From NCBI GenBank assembly GCA_036504235.1, contig DASXVN010000019.1:62001-126000 (forward strand): a stretch of DNA of 64,000 nucleotides, in the 5' to 3' direction. The number at the start of each line of letters is the position of its first letter. The stretch's first letter is position 1. Both the position numbers and the translations under genes were made by a program. Shown here in pieces: positions 1-7,638 of the stretch. Below the pieces are notes generated by a model. That model was not told where the DNA came from, searched no databases, and saw nothing but the letters and a program-made list of their open reading frames with translations. This stretch comes from Zipacnadum sp036504235 (GTDB taxonomy: Bacteria > Armatimonadota > Zipacnadia > Zipacnadales > Zipacnadaceae).

Positions 1-438
1 CGCATCCTGGTCAACAAGTTCATCTACTTCCTGCGCGAGCCGCAACGCGGTGACATCGTCGTCTTCGTCTCCCCCCGCAACGCCGATCCCGATCAGAAGG
101 ACTTCATCAAGCGCGTCATCGGCCTGCCCGGCGACCGCCTGGCGGTCCGCAACGCCCGGCTCTACCGCAACGGGGAGCCGGTGGACGAGCCGTACATCGC
201 CGAGTTCATGATGTACCAGTTCCCGCCCAACCTCGAGGAGTACTACCGCGACCCCAACCAGTTCAAGTTCCCGCCCGGCGAGGAGTACACCGTGCCCCCG
301 GGCTACCTGTTTGTCATGGGGGACAACCGGAACTTGTCCAACGACAGCCACAAATGGGGACCGCTGCCGCGCGAGAACGTGCTGGGCAAGGCCTTCTGCA
401 TCTTCTGGCCGGTGCCGCGGGTCCGACTCTTGCGCTAA
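1..438 (+). CDS. lepB: signal peptidase I, C-terminal part (5' truncated by window)
   Basis: This membrane-anchored serine protease removes signal peptides from exported proteins. The reading frame is open from base 1, so the N-terminal anchor and catalytic Ser box lie outside the window. The visible part has the box C-like RILVNK start, box D with the catalytic Lys in KRVIGLPGD, and box E in MGDNRNLSNDSHKWGPLP. About 145 residues are present, ending LLR-stop. The family assignment is firm. The gene is followed after about 23 bases by the RNase HII gene, so the two are probably cotranscribed. Armatimonadota-like genomes secrete many proteins, in keeping with the several signal-peptide proteins nearby. 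Confidence 0.93.
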   Translation, partial: RILVNKFIYFLREPQRGDIVVFVSPRNADPDQKDFIKRVIGLPGDRLAVRNARLYRNGEPVDEPYIAEFMMYQFPPNLEEYYRDPNQFKFPPGEEYTVPPGYLFVMGDNRNLSNDSHKWGPLPRENVLGKAFCIFWPVPRVRLLR

Positions 439-461
439 GTTGCGCCCAGGGGGTGCCGTCC

Positions 462-1148
462 GTGGGTGCGAGTGGAAAACAGGGCCGCCGGGTGCGCTGG
501 TCGTGGACCGAGGAGCGCAAGTCCCTGGCTGAGGCTGGCTACCGCCTGGTCGCCGGCGTGGATGAAGTAGGCTGCGGTTGTCTGGCCGGTCCCGTGGTCG
601 CCGCCGCGGCGATCCTCCCCCCCGAACTGCACCTCCAAGGCCTGCGCGACTCCAAGCAACTCCGCCCCGCCGAGCGCGAGGACCTCTACGAGCGAGCCTT
701 GCGGCGCGGGTTGGCATGCGCCGTGGGCCTGGCCTACGTGGAGGAGATTGACCAAGTCAACATCTTCCACGCGGCGCGCCTGGCGATGCGCCGGGCCGTG
801 GACGCCCTCTCCCCCCGCCCCGATTTTCTGCTGATGGACGGGCATCTGCCTCCCCAGTTTGGTCTGCCCTGCAAAGCGATCGTCAAGGGCGATGCGCTGT
901 GCCCCTCCATCTCCCTGGCCTCGGTCATGGCCAAGGTCTACCGCGACCGCCTGATGCGACGGCTGGCGCGGCTCTTCCCCTTCTACGGTTGGGAGGACAA
1001 TAAGGGCTACGGAACCGCCTATCATTACCGCGCGCTGGAGATTTACGGGCCCTGCCCGCTGCACCGGCGCAGCTTCGCCCCGGTGGGGCGGGCCGCGCAG
1101 ATGAGCCTGGACCTGGAGGACAACGAGTTCCTGGAGTCGGATGACTAG
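462..1148 (+). CDS. rnhB: ribonuclease HII
   Basis: RNase HII cleaves RNA in RNA-DNA hybrids and starts removal of single ribonucleotides from DNA. The protein is about 228 residues, a normal length. Visible motifs are GVDEVGCGCLAGPVV near the N-terminus (catalytic Asp-Glu), LLMDGHLP (third acidic residue) and KGDALCPSISLASVMAKV followed by R-D-R. I chose GTG 462 because AGGGGG at 448-453 gives a Shine-Dalgarno at about 8 bases; an ATG at 354 would run far into lepB. The usual GRG substrate loop reads G-C-G here, which is uncommon but does not touch the catalytic carboxylates. Function is confident, start moderately so. Confidence 0.9.
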   Translation: MGASGKQGRRVRWSWTEERKSLAEAGYRLVAGVDEVGCGCLAGPVVAAAAILPPELHLQGLRDSKQLRPAEREDLYERALRRGLACAVGLAYVEEIDQVNIFHAARLAMRRAVDALSPRPDFLLMDGHLPPQFGLPCKAIVKGDALCPSISLASVMAKVYRDRLMRRLARLFPFYGWEDNKGYGTAYHYRALEIYGPCPLHRRSFAPVGRAAQMSLDLEDNEFLESDD

Positions 1149-1205
1149 CCGAGGAGGCGGGTTTCCCCGCCCGCCCCGAGGGGTAGCCTCGACCGCAGAG
1201 GGACC

Positions 1206-1835
1206 ATGACGCGCAGCGCCTTCACCCTAATCGAGCTGTTGGTGGTCATCGCGATTATCGCCATCCTGGCGGGGCTGCTCTTCCCCGTCTTCGCCTCGGC
1301 GCGGAACAAGGCGATCTCCACCCAGTGCCTGGCGCACCTCAAGCAGATCGGCACCGCGCTGCAGATGTACGCGAGCGACTACGATGATCGCTTCCCCTGG
1401 GCGGTGGACTTCGCGGACCGCTACTGCCCGCAGATCTGGGCGGAGAACCCGCAGTATCAGGCCTGGATCGCGTACCTGCCGCTGGTGAGCGAGGTCCTGG
1501 AACCGTACTGCAAAAACCGGCAGATCTGGAGCTGTCCGGCCGACTCGGGATTTGACGAGCTGGAGGACTTCCACTATCCGCTGAACGGGCGACCGACGGC
1601 CTATGAGGCTTTCGGCAGCAGCTACGTTTACCGCACGGAATGCACCTTCCGGGGGATCGGGCTCTCCATGCTCTCCGACGGCAGCTCGGTGAATGTCTTC
1701 CAGGACGGCTGGGGGGCGTGGCACGGGGGGCAGGCCGACAGCCACCGGCGGTGGAATATGGTCTATGCCGACGGGCACGCCAAGAGCGTGAACCGCTCGG
1801 GCCTGGACGCAGCCTGGAACACCCCGCTGACCTAA
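1206..1835 (+). CDS. prepilin-type N-terminal cleavage/methylation protein (DUF1559-like)
   Basis: A 209-residue exported protein beginning with a class III signal: a short basic lead, then FTLIELLVVIAIIAILAG with the Phe-Thr-Leu-x-Glu cleavage context, and a hydrophobic helix continuing to about residue 28. The C-terminal part has an H-x8-DG variant (SHRRWNMVYADGH) of the H-X9-DG motif of the large secreted pseudopilin-like families of Planctomycetes and Armatimonadota. Four Cys lie in the globular domain. It is probably processed by a prepilin peptidase and displayed at the envelope; the substrate or role is unknown. A purine-rich GAGGGACC precedes the ATG. It is the first of three such proteins here, none next to pilus assembly genes. 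Confidence 0.88.
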   Translation: MTRSAFTLIELLVVIAIIAILAGLLFPVFASARNKAISTQCLAHLKQIGTALQMYASDYDDRFPWAVDFADRYCPQIWAENPQYQAWIAYLPLVSEVLEPYCKNRQIWSCPADSGFDELEDFHYPLNGRPTAYEAFGSSYVYRTECTFRGIGLSMLSDGSSVNVFQDGWGAWHGGQADSHRRWNMVYADGHAKSVNRSGLDAAWNTPLT

Positions 1836-1862
1836 GGGCGGCTACTTCGGAGGAATCCTGCT

Positions 1863-2264
1863 CTGACTCTGCGCGAGCTACTCTCCCACTTTCGACCGGC
1901 TGCCCCGGCGCCGCTCAGCACTACGGAACTGGGGCGGCGCATGGAGCGTGCGGCCCGGCGCGAACTCCGCCGGCGCGGCTACCGCATCCTCGAGTGCAAC
2001 GTCTTCTGGGCCCACGGAGAGATTGATATCTTCGCGCGCCACGGCTCGACCCTGGTGGTGGCGGAGGTGCGCAGCTACAAACAGGGCGGGATGCCGCCAC
2101 GCCAGACGTTGAGCGCCGACAAGCGCCGGCGGCTGCGCCGCTTCGGCGAGCAGTGGCACGCGCGCTCACCCTATCGCCACGATCCCCTGCGCCTAGACCT
2201 GGTGGAGGTCATGACCGACGATCGCCACCGGGTGATTGGGATTGAGATTTTGGCGGGGATCTAG
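1863..2264 (+). CDS. YraN/UPF0102 family predicted endonuclease
   Basis: A restriction-endonuclease-like fold protein of the UPF0102 family, often beside rnhB as here. Its biological role is unresolved. The diagnostic blocks are GYRILECN, then GEIDIFARHG and VVAEVRSYKQGG, which carry the PD-(D/E)XK-like acidic residues, and a C-terminal LRLDLVEV strand. An in-frame ATG at 1941 would begin inside the conserved N-terminal helix (family L-G-x-x-x-E-x-A-A). The upstream reading frame TTELGRRMERAARREL fits the family. GGAGGA at 1849-1854 lies 8 bases before an in-frame CTG at 1863, so I infer a CTG start, giving 133 residues. If this is wrong, the protein is only 107 residues and truncated. Family firm, start moderate. 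Confidence 0.82.
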   Translation: MTLRELLSHFRPAAPAPLSTTELGRRMERAARRELRRRGYRILECNVFWAHGEIDIFARHGSTLVVAEVRSYKQGGMPPRQTLSADKRRRLRRFGEQWHARSPYRHDPLRLDLVEVMTDDRHRVIGIEILAGI

Positions 2265-2285
2265 GTGAGCCTCACCCCCCCCTGC

Positions 2286-2310
2286 CCCCCTCTCCTGGCA
2301 GGAGAGGGGG
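2286..2310. repeat. palindromic repeat family A (CT-rich hairpin)
   Basis: Perfect 11-bp arms CCCCCTCTCCT and AGGAGAGGGGG around a GGC loop. The same sequence recurs at 12067-12093, and variants with a CCC/GGG inner end occur at 12197-12220, 45481-45514 and 58513-58536. It sits between the YraN-type gene and the convergent secreted-protein gene, so it could also end transcription in both directions, although there is no T-tract. Confidence 0.8.
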
Positions 2311-2347
2311 AGAACTACAACGGCGGGAAACGACAGAGGCAACGGCC

Positions 2348-2369
2348 GGCGGGGGACGTAGCCCCCGCC
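2348..2369. repeat. palindromic repeat family B, uninterrupted copy
   Basis: GGCGGGGG and CCCCCGCC arms around a 6-base loop, followed by CTACAG. The same unit is at 52669-52690. Interrupted copies are at 32347-32392 and 45248-45294, where a longer insert fills the loop. CAACGGC-type linker sequence lies just upstream. Confidence 0.75.
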
Positions 2370-2394
2370 CTACAGCGCGCGACCCCTCCTCCGC

Positions 2395-5300
2395 TTAGGG
2401 CTTCAGTTCCAGGCGCACGCTGGCGCCGGCGGGGACGGTGGCGCTTACGGTCTGCTGCGCGGCCAGGAAGCTGGCCACCGGGACCGTCACCTGCACCGTG
2501 AGTTCCCCGGCGGTCGGGTTGTGCGCCTCCACGTAGGTCTTGCCGTCGGCGTTCGCCGGCAGCAGCGTCAGCCACATCTCCGGCTGGTTGCAGGTCACCA
2601 CGTTCCCCACGTACAGCTTCTGCGGACCCGTTTTCAAGTCTACGGTCGTGTAGGTCGTGTCCTTCCAGACGCCCAGCGGGAACCACTCGCGGGCGGTCAG
2701 GTCGAGCTTGGCCACGGTCCACTGGGGATTGACGCCGGTCACGGCCACCGGCAGGCGCTGGGGCAGGGCCGCTTGGCCGAGGGTGCCGGCCCAGCCGCCT
2801 TTGTCGGCCTGGAGTTGCAGCAGGTAGCGGCCGGAGAGCGGCTTGCCCTGCGTGGAGGTCACGCTATAGGCGGGCGGCTGGCCGGCGATACCGTACAGGT
2901 CGCGGAACTTGCTGAACTCGCCGATCGGATCGTCGCTGGGCGCGCCCCGGAATTTGACATTGAGCACCCGCGCCGTGGTCTTGTCGCCCGCCGCGAGCTT
3001 GGGGGTGTCGAAGCGGCCCAGGTAGAGGCGGAACCACTTCTTGGAGGGCACGGACTCGATGACCGCGTCCACCCGGCCCTCCAACACGTACATTCCCTCG
3101 CTGGCGGTCGGGAAGATGATCGCGTCGCCGGGGTTCAGGGTGCCGCGCCAGCCCTGGACCTTCTCATCGGCGGAGGGGCCCTGCTCGTGGGTGCCGTCCA
3201 CGCGCAGGATCATGTACTGGAACAGCGTGCCGCTCCAGGACCCGGTCCACTGCTGGGAGAAGCCGTTCCAACCGGTCTTGAGCTGGACCCCGGCCGGGTC
3301 GAGCACCGTCTCCGAGAGTTCGGCCATCACGGTGGCCGGGTAGAGCGGCGCCTTGTAGAAGTGCCACTGCGTGAGGTCCGCGGCGATCTTCGGCTCGGCC
3401 AGATCAACGTAGGGATTGTGGCCGAAGATGTCCACCCAGCCGGTAGCGGCGCTGCGCTTGAGAATCGGCGTGTCAAAGACCAGACCGTCGGCCGCTTCCC
3501 AGGGACGCATGATGCGGTGCAGCGGCAGGCGGCTCTCGGTCTGCTCCGCGTTGTCGGCTTCCATGTACATATTCGGGTTGACGCTGAATTCGGTGGCGCC
3601 GCCGGAGCCATCCATGCCCGGCAGACCTTCCGCCAGGGCCACCGCGCCATAGTAAAGACGCCCCGCCTTGTAGAGCATGCTGGAAGCGGGGACGGTCAGG
3701 ACGTGGCCGTCGGGCTGGCGAATCGAGGACTGGCCGCTCATGATGTTGCAGCGGTCGCTGCAGAAGTACTGGGCCATGAGCTGGTCCTGAATCTCGCTGC
3801 TGCCGGTCATGGCCTTGCGGCCCTGCTCGTCCTCAATCACGGCGCAGAGAACGTGCCGCATATCGTGCAGGCCCTCGACGTTGACCTCCGCGTTGGTTCC
3901 GGTGAGGGCGTAGCGGCGGAAGACCCGGGTGCTGTCATAGAAGGTGATCGACTTGAGCGGCACCGGCGAGGTGATCTTCAGCGAGGCTCGCCAGCGCTCG
4001 GTGCCGGGCACGTAGTACTGGCCGAAGGTCCCGCGCGAGACGTTGGAAATGTACGAGTTGACGATCTGCGGACCGGAGGAGACGTAGCTGATCCCGTCGC
4101 CGCTGAACTGGGGCTTGCAGAAGGTGTCCTGCATTTGCTGAGCGTTGCCGGCCATGATGTAGGTCAACTCGGTGACGTTGGCGAGTTGCGCGGGGCTGCT
4201 GAGCAGGTTGATGGAGACGATCCGGCTGCGGTCACCCTGCTCCTGGTTCTGCAGGAAGCCATCCACCGCCTCGTCAATCAGCTTGCCGTCCTGATAGGTG
4301 CGCACGGCGAAGGTGTCGTAGCCGCTGTGCAGCCAGGCGGGGTACTGGCCCGCGCTGAAGTTGAAGACGATGCGGCAGGGGAAATTGCCGTCATTCATCC
4401 AGTAGCCGAGGTGGTCCTGCACGCGCTTGGGGTCCTTCTTCGAGAGGCGCTCGGGCAGGGGCCAGGAGGCCGCGCTGCACTGCAGGAAGCTGTTGTTCTG
4501 GTCGTCGTGGGTCAGCAGCGCCGGGACGACCACGAACTCCGCGGTGCAGGCGGCTTTGCAGTCAGCCACTAGCAGGTCCCATGCGGGCTTGTCCATTTTG
4601 GCGAAATCCCCGACGCAGACGAGCCAGGAGAGGCCCTTAGCCTGGGCCGCGGTGACGTACTCGGCGACGGTGCCGCTGCCGCCGCCGACGGCAGGCATCG
4701 CGCCGATGACGCCCGGCTTGTAGGGGGCCACGCCGCCGATGGGCGCGGGCACTTCCCACTTGATCGGCGCGGCCACGTCGGGCTTGAAGGGCGGCGGGGG
4801 CGGCTCTACGTAGCCGCCGAGGTTGCCCGCCTTGACGCTGGGCTCCACCAGCCACTTGAGCGAGGAGACCAGCAGCGGCCAGCCGTCGCTCTTGATCCCG
4901 TTCAGGCCGGCTTCCATCCCCACCCGACCCCAGGCGCGATCGGCGTAGGGCGAATAACCGTAGCCGAAGAAGGAGATGGTGGACTCGCTGCCGTTGAAAA
5001 TGACGCGGCCACTACCGTAGCTGCGAGCGGCGTAGACTACGGCGGTGGGCTCGGTCACGCCGGAGGTGGCGGCGGCCAGCGGCATACCGCCCCAACTGCG
5101 ATCATCCACGGGGGTGGACTTGAAGCCGGGCGAGGTGCGGATCAGCGGCGTCCAGTTCTTGTCCAGGACCAGGGCGCGCGTCCAGGGGCCGTAGGAGAAG
5201 GGGCCCACTGGGTACCACCAGTTCTTCACGCCGGCGGTCGCCGGGTGCGCCACGATCTGGTCCGCGCGGGCGTAGAGCACCTTCTGCCCCTCAGGCTGGA

Positions 5301-5796
5301 GTTGCTCGCGCGGCTCATCGCGGAGCGACTCAAAGAGGGCCTGCGCGCCCAGCGGCTGGAGGAACTTGTTCAGTGTCCAGCCGGCCCAGCCCTGGCCCAT
5401 GTGGGTGAAGGAGACGCCGTAGAGGTACAGACCGCCGCCCTCCTGGGCGAAGCGGTAGAGCAGGTCGCTGATCCGCTGGAAACCCTCCGGGCTGATCTCC
5501 ACCGCGTTGACGTCGCGGGTAGACTCCAGCAGGCGGGACATGTCAAAGACGATCACGGCGTTGTACTGCTTGAGGACGTCCCAGGTCAGCGCCTGGAAGC
5601 CGCAGACGCCGATGGAGAAGCCGTAGTCCTGATGCAGCTTGGTAGGCACCGCCCAGTAGGGCAGGTCGCCGGAGTCGTTCAGGAGCAGAATCGCGGGCTG
5701 AGGCCTGGCGGCGGCCGGGACGGGCGCCGCGTACACGGCACTCCCGGCGAGCAGGGACAGCATTGCCAAACACAGGACCAGACGCAGGTGGCGCAT
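2395..5796 (-). CDS. large secreted protein of unknown function (1133 aa)
   Basis: A 1133-residue protein with a standard signal peptide (MRHLRLVLCLAMLSLLAG followed by an A-A cleavage region near residue 24). The mature N-terminus, PAILLLNDSGDLPYWAVPTK and later YNAVIVFDMSRLL, looks like the alternating strand/helix start of a GATase- or ThuA-like fold; this is a weak structural impression. A Pro-rich linker (YVEPPPPPFKPD) near residue 340 divides it from a region with TIM-barrel-like blocks. The C-terminal third looks beta-rich, as in carbohydrate-binding or Ig-like modules. I recognise no catalytic motif and give no function. The divergent neighbour at 5918 is also secreted and has an apparent sugar-hydrolase-like fold, so they may work on the same polymer. 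Confidence 0.75.
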   Translation of the reverse strand: MRHLRLVLCLAMLSLLAGSAVYAAPVPAAARPQPAILLLNDSGDLPYWAVPTKLHQDYGFSIGVCGFQALTWDVLKQYNAVIVFDMSRLLESTRDVNAVEISPEGFQRISDLLYRFAQEGGGLYLYGVSFTHMGQGWAGWTLNKFLQPLGAQALFESLRDEPREQLQPEGQKVLYARADQIVAHPATAGVKNWWYPVGPFSYGPWTRALVLDKNWTPLIRTSPGFKSTPVDDRSWGGMPLAAATSGVTEPTAVVYAARSYGSGRVIFNGSESTISFFGYGYSPYADRAWGRVGMEAGLNGIKSDGWPLLVSSLKWLVEPSVKAGNLGGYVEPPPPPFKPDVAAPIKWEVPAPIGGVAPYKPGVIGAMPAVGGGSGTVAEYVTAAQAKGLSWLVCVGDFAKMDKPAWDLLVADCKAACTAEFVVVPALLTHDDQNNSFLQCSAASWPLPERLSKKDPKRVQDHLGYWMNDGNFPCRIVFNFSAGQYPAWLHSGYDTFAVRTYQDGKLIDEAVDGFLQNQEQGDRSRIVSINLLSSPAQLANVTELTYIMAGNAQQMQDTFCKPQFSGDGISYVSSGPQIVNSYISNVSRGTFGQYYVPGTERWRASLKITSPVPLKSITFYDSTRVFRRYALTGTNAEVNVEGLHDMRHVLCAVIEDEQGRKAMTGSSEIQDQLMAQYFCSDRCNIMSGQSSIRQPDGHVLTVPASSMLYKAGRLYYGAVALAEGLPGMDGSGGATEFSVNPNMYMEADNAEQTESRLPLHRIMRPWEAADGLVFDTPILKRSAATGWVDIFGHNPYVDLAEPKIAADLTQWHFYKAPLYPATVMAELSETVLDPAGVQLKTGWNGFSQQWTGSWSGTLFQYMILRVDGTHEQGPSADEKVQGWRGTLNPGDAIIFPTASEGMYVLEGRVDAVIESVPSKKWFRLYLGRFDTPKLAAGDKTTARVLNVKFRGAPSDDPIGEFSKFRDLYGIAGQPPAYSVTSTQGKPLSGRYLLQLQADKGGWAGTLGQAALPQRLPVAVTGVNPQWTVAKLDLTAREWFPLGVWKDTTYTTVDLKTGPQKLYVGNVVTCNQPEMWLTLLPANADGKTYVEAHNPTAGELTVQVTVPVASFLAAQQTVSATVPAGASVRLELKP

Positions 5797-5882
5797 GGGC
5801 GTTCTCCTTGACCTGGGATAGCTACCTCAACAACGACGGTGCGGAGAAGGATTCGCCAAAGGCCGGGCGGAGGCCTGCCCGG

Positions 5883-5911
5883 TTGCCGCGGCGCGTCGCT
5901 CGCGCTACACT
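5883..5911 (+). promoter_or_regulatory. predicted sigma70-type promoter giving a leaderless transcript
   Basis: TTGCCG (5883-5888), a 17-base spacer and TACACT (5906-5911). The ATG of the downstream gene begins at 5918, 7 bases after the -10 box, which is where transcription would start. No Shine-Dalgarno can be seen. This suggests a leaderless mRNA. Confidence 0.5.
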
Positions 5912-5917
5912 GGCGCT

Positions 5918-7399
5918 ATGCGCTACCCTCGCCTGCTTGTGGTTGGCCTGTTGCTGAGCCTGGCCGCTTTCGGCGGCGCGGAGTCGCCGCCCGAGTTGAC
6001 CTGGTCAGTGGAGTCGCTGGCCCAGGTGGTGCAGCCGCTGACCCACCCGCTGGGCGGCCGCCTGCCGCTGTTTCTGTGGAATTTCCCGCTGCCCCGCGAC
6101 GACACGCTGGTGGCCATGCGCGCCGACGGCCGCTTGCGGCGAGACATTGAGACGCTGACCGCGCGAGGCTTTCTCCCCACCGTGGAGATCGGCTGGGACG
6201 GGACACCCGCCGGGGCTCTGGCCATGGCGCAGACGCTGCAGGAGGCGGGGCAGCCGGTGTTTGTGATCTTCGCCAACCTCCCCGGGGGGAGCCGGGCGCT
6301 GTATCCGAGTGGCGGGCTGCGCTCCCTGGCCCCGGACGCCAACCGCGCGGGCAAGCTGCGCTGGTGGCCGTGCCTGCCGCAGGCCGACCCGACAGCCGCC
6401 GCCGCCGGCGTGCGCGGCCTGCTGGAGCGCTTCCGCGACGCGGGGATCAAGGTGGCGGGCGTGTGGTTCGACTATGAGGGGCTCCCCTACCCCTGGGCGG
6501 GCGTGTACGAGGCCCAGCAGCGCTCCGCGGCGTGCCGCGCGCTGTATCCGGCGGGGGTGCTGGAGGACGATCAACGGTTCATTGAGTATGTGTACCGCCT
6601 GCGCTCTGAGGCGCTCAGCCGGGCGATGGTGGACCCGGTGCGGCAGGTCTTCCCGGGGGCGCTGGTCGGCAACTATGACGAGTGGGCCTCCAGCCGCGCG
6701 ACGCCGTACCTGGCCAACGGGGGCGAGTCCCTGCCGCCGCGGGACCTGGGGCGGTTCAGCGCGGCGATGCCCCGCGCCTATGCCTCCCCCTGGTACCTGC
6801 ACCAGTTCTTCCCCGAGGCGGCGGCGGTGACCGCGGAGCAGGCCGACCCGATATACTTCCGGCTGCTGCTCAACACGATCAGCAGCGCCAACGCCAACCG
6901 GCAGGCGGGGCAACTGTGCGTGCCCTTCCTGGCCCGGCACGATCCCTTCGACCCGCTGCAGAGCGGCGCCGCGCGCTTCGGGCCGGGGCTGAGCCACCGC
7001 CGGTACCGCGAGCTGATCTGGCACTTGCTGCTGCGGGGGACCGACGGGTTCTACCTCTACCCGCTGGGCTTCCCCAACTCCGGGGTCTCGATGGAGGACG
7101 GCTTCCAGACGCTGGAGGACACCCGGGCGGTGTACGACCAGGTGCTGGCCCAGCGCCGGTTCCTGGACGAGGGGCGACCGATGACGGAGGCGACCGCACC
7201 GCCGCCGCAGCGGGGCGTGATCTGGTCGGGCCTGCAGCGCCGGCATGAGTGCCTGGTGCGCGCCTTCACCCTCGACAACCAGGCGGGTGAGGTGACCTTG
7301 AGCCCCTGGCCGAGGGTGACGGTGACGCTAGCCGCGCCGCCGGAGGGGGCGACGTACCTGGTCCGGCAGGACGGACGCGTGGTGCGGGTGGGCGAGTAG
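5918..7399 (+). CDS. secreted protein, putative TIM-barrel glycosidase-like
   Basis: A 493-residue protein with a signal peptide (LLVVGLLLSLAAFGGAES, cleavage near residue 23). The body carries strand-helix blocks typical of a (beta/alpha)8 barrel: LPLFLWNFPLP, FLPTVEIGWDG, PVFVIFANLPGG, KVAGVWFDYEG, ALVGNYDEWAS and GTDGFYLYPLG. Acidic residues at strand ends (FDYEG, NYDEW) would suit a glycoside hydrolase, but I cannot assign a GH family. The last 60 residues look like a small beta domain. It is divergent from the large secreted protein at 2395-5796 with only 121 bases between them, so they are plausibly coregulated. Secretion is confident; enzymatic function is inference. Confidence 0.72.
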   Translation: MRYPRLLVVGLLLSLAAFGGAESPPELTWSVESLAQVVQPLTHPLGGRLPLFLWNFPLPRDDTLVAMRADGRLRRDIETLTARGFLPTVEIGWDGTPAGALAMAQTLQEAGQPVFVIFANLPGGSRALYPSGGLRSLAPDANRAGKLRWWPCLPQADPTAAAAGVRGLLERFRDAGIKVAGVWFDYEGLPYPWAGVYEAQQRSAACRALYPAGVLEDDQRFIEYVYRLRSEALSRAMVDPVRQVFPGALVGNYDEWASSRATPYLANGGESLPPRDLGRFSAAMPRAYASPWYLHQFFPEAAAVTAEQADPIYFRLLLNTISSANANRQAGQLCVPFLARHDPFDPLQSGAARFGPGLSHRRYRELIWHLLLRGTDGFYLYPLGFPNSGVSMEDGFQTLEDTRAVYDQVLAQRRFLDEGRPMTEATAPPPQRGVIWSGLQRRHECLVRAFTLDNQAGEVTLSPWPRVTVTLAAPPEGATYLVRQDGRVVRVGE

Positions 7400-7418
7400 T
7401 TTGACCGCTCCCGTCGTT

Positions 7419-7535
7419 GTACGGGCGCGTTTTGTTGAGCGCGTCGGCGTGCTCGACAACACACGCCCGCACGCCAACTGGCAGGCAGCGAACGGGCGTG
7501 TGTTGCCCCGCGGACGGGGCGAAACGCGCCCCTAC
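7419..7535. repeat. family D composite palindromic element, full copy (117 bp)
   Basis: Outer inverted arms GTACGGGCGCGTTT (7419) and AAACGCGCCCCTAC (ending 7535) enclose a perfect 13-bp inner inverted repeat, CAACACACGCCCG (7457-7469) and CGGGCGTGTGTTG (7493-7505). A smaller imperfect hairpin, GTTGAGC/GCTCGAC, lies between the left arms. A 3'-truncated copy is at 45307-45381. It has no coding content, and the form resembles a REP/BIME or MITE unit. Confidence 0.75.
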
Positions 7536-7580
7536 ATCGGAAACGGCACATGGCTCGCCCCCCAGCCGGACTGAGGCCAC

Positions 7581-7613
7581 AAAAAAAAGCCGCCCCCGAG
7601 ATGAGGGCGGCTT
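7581..7613 (-). terminator. rho-independent terminator of the 7639-8358 prepilin gene
   Basis: Read on the minus strand, AGCCGCCC, a short loop and GGGGGCGGCT are followed by eight T. It starts about 25 bases after the stop codon. This is the clearest intrinsic terminator in the window. Confidence 0.9.
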
Positions 7614-7638
7614 GAAGGTGCTGGTCGGTGCGGCTGGG

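Noticed and set aside
2521..4572. Long open frame (683 codons) on the plus strand opposite the large secreted protein
   Set aside because: It is antisense to a gene with a signal peptide and normal composition; its translation is rich in His, Arg, Gly and Val as expected for a GC-rich shadow frame.
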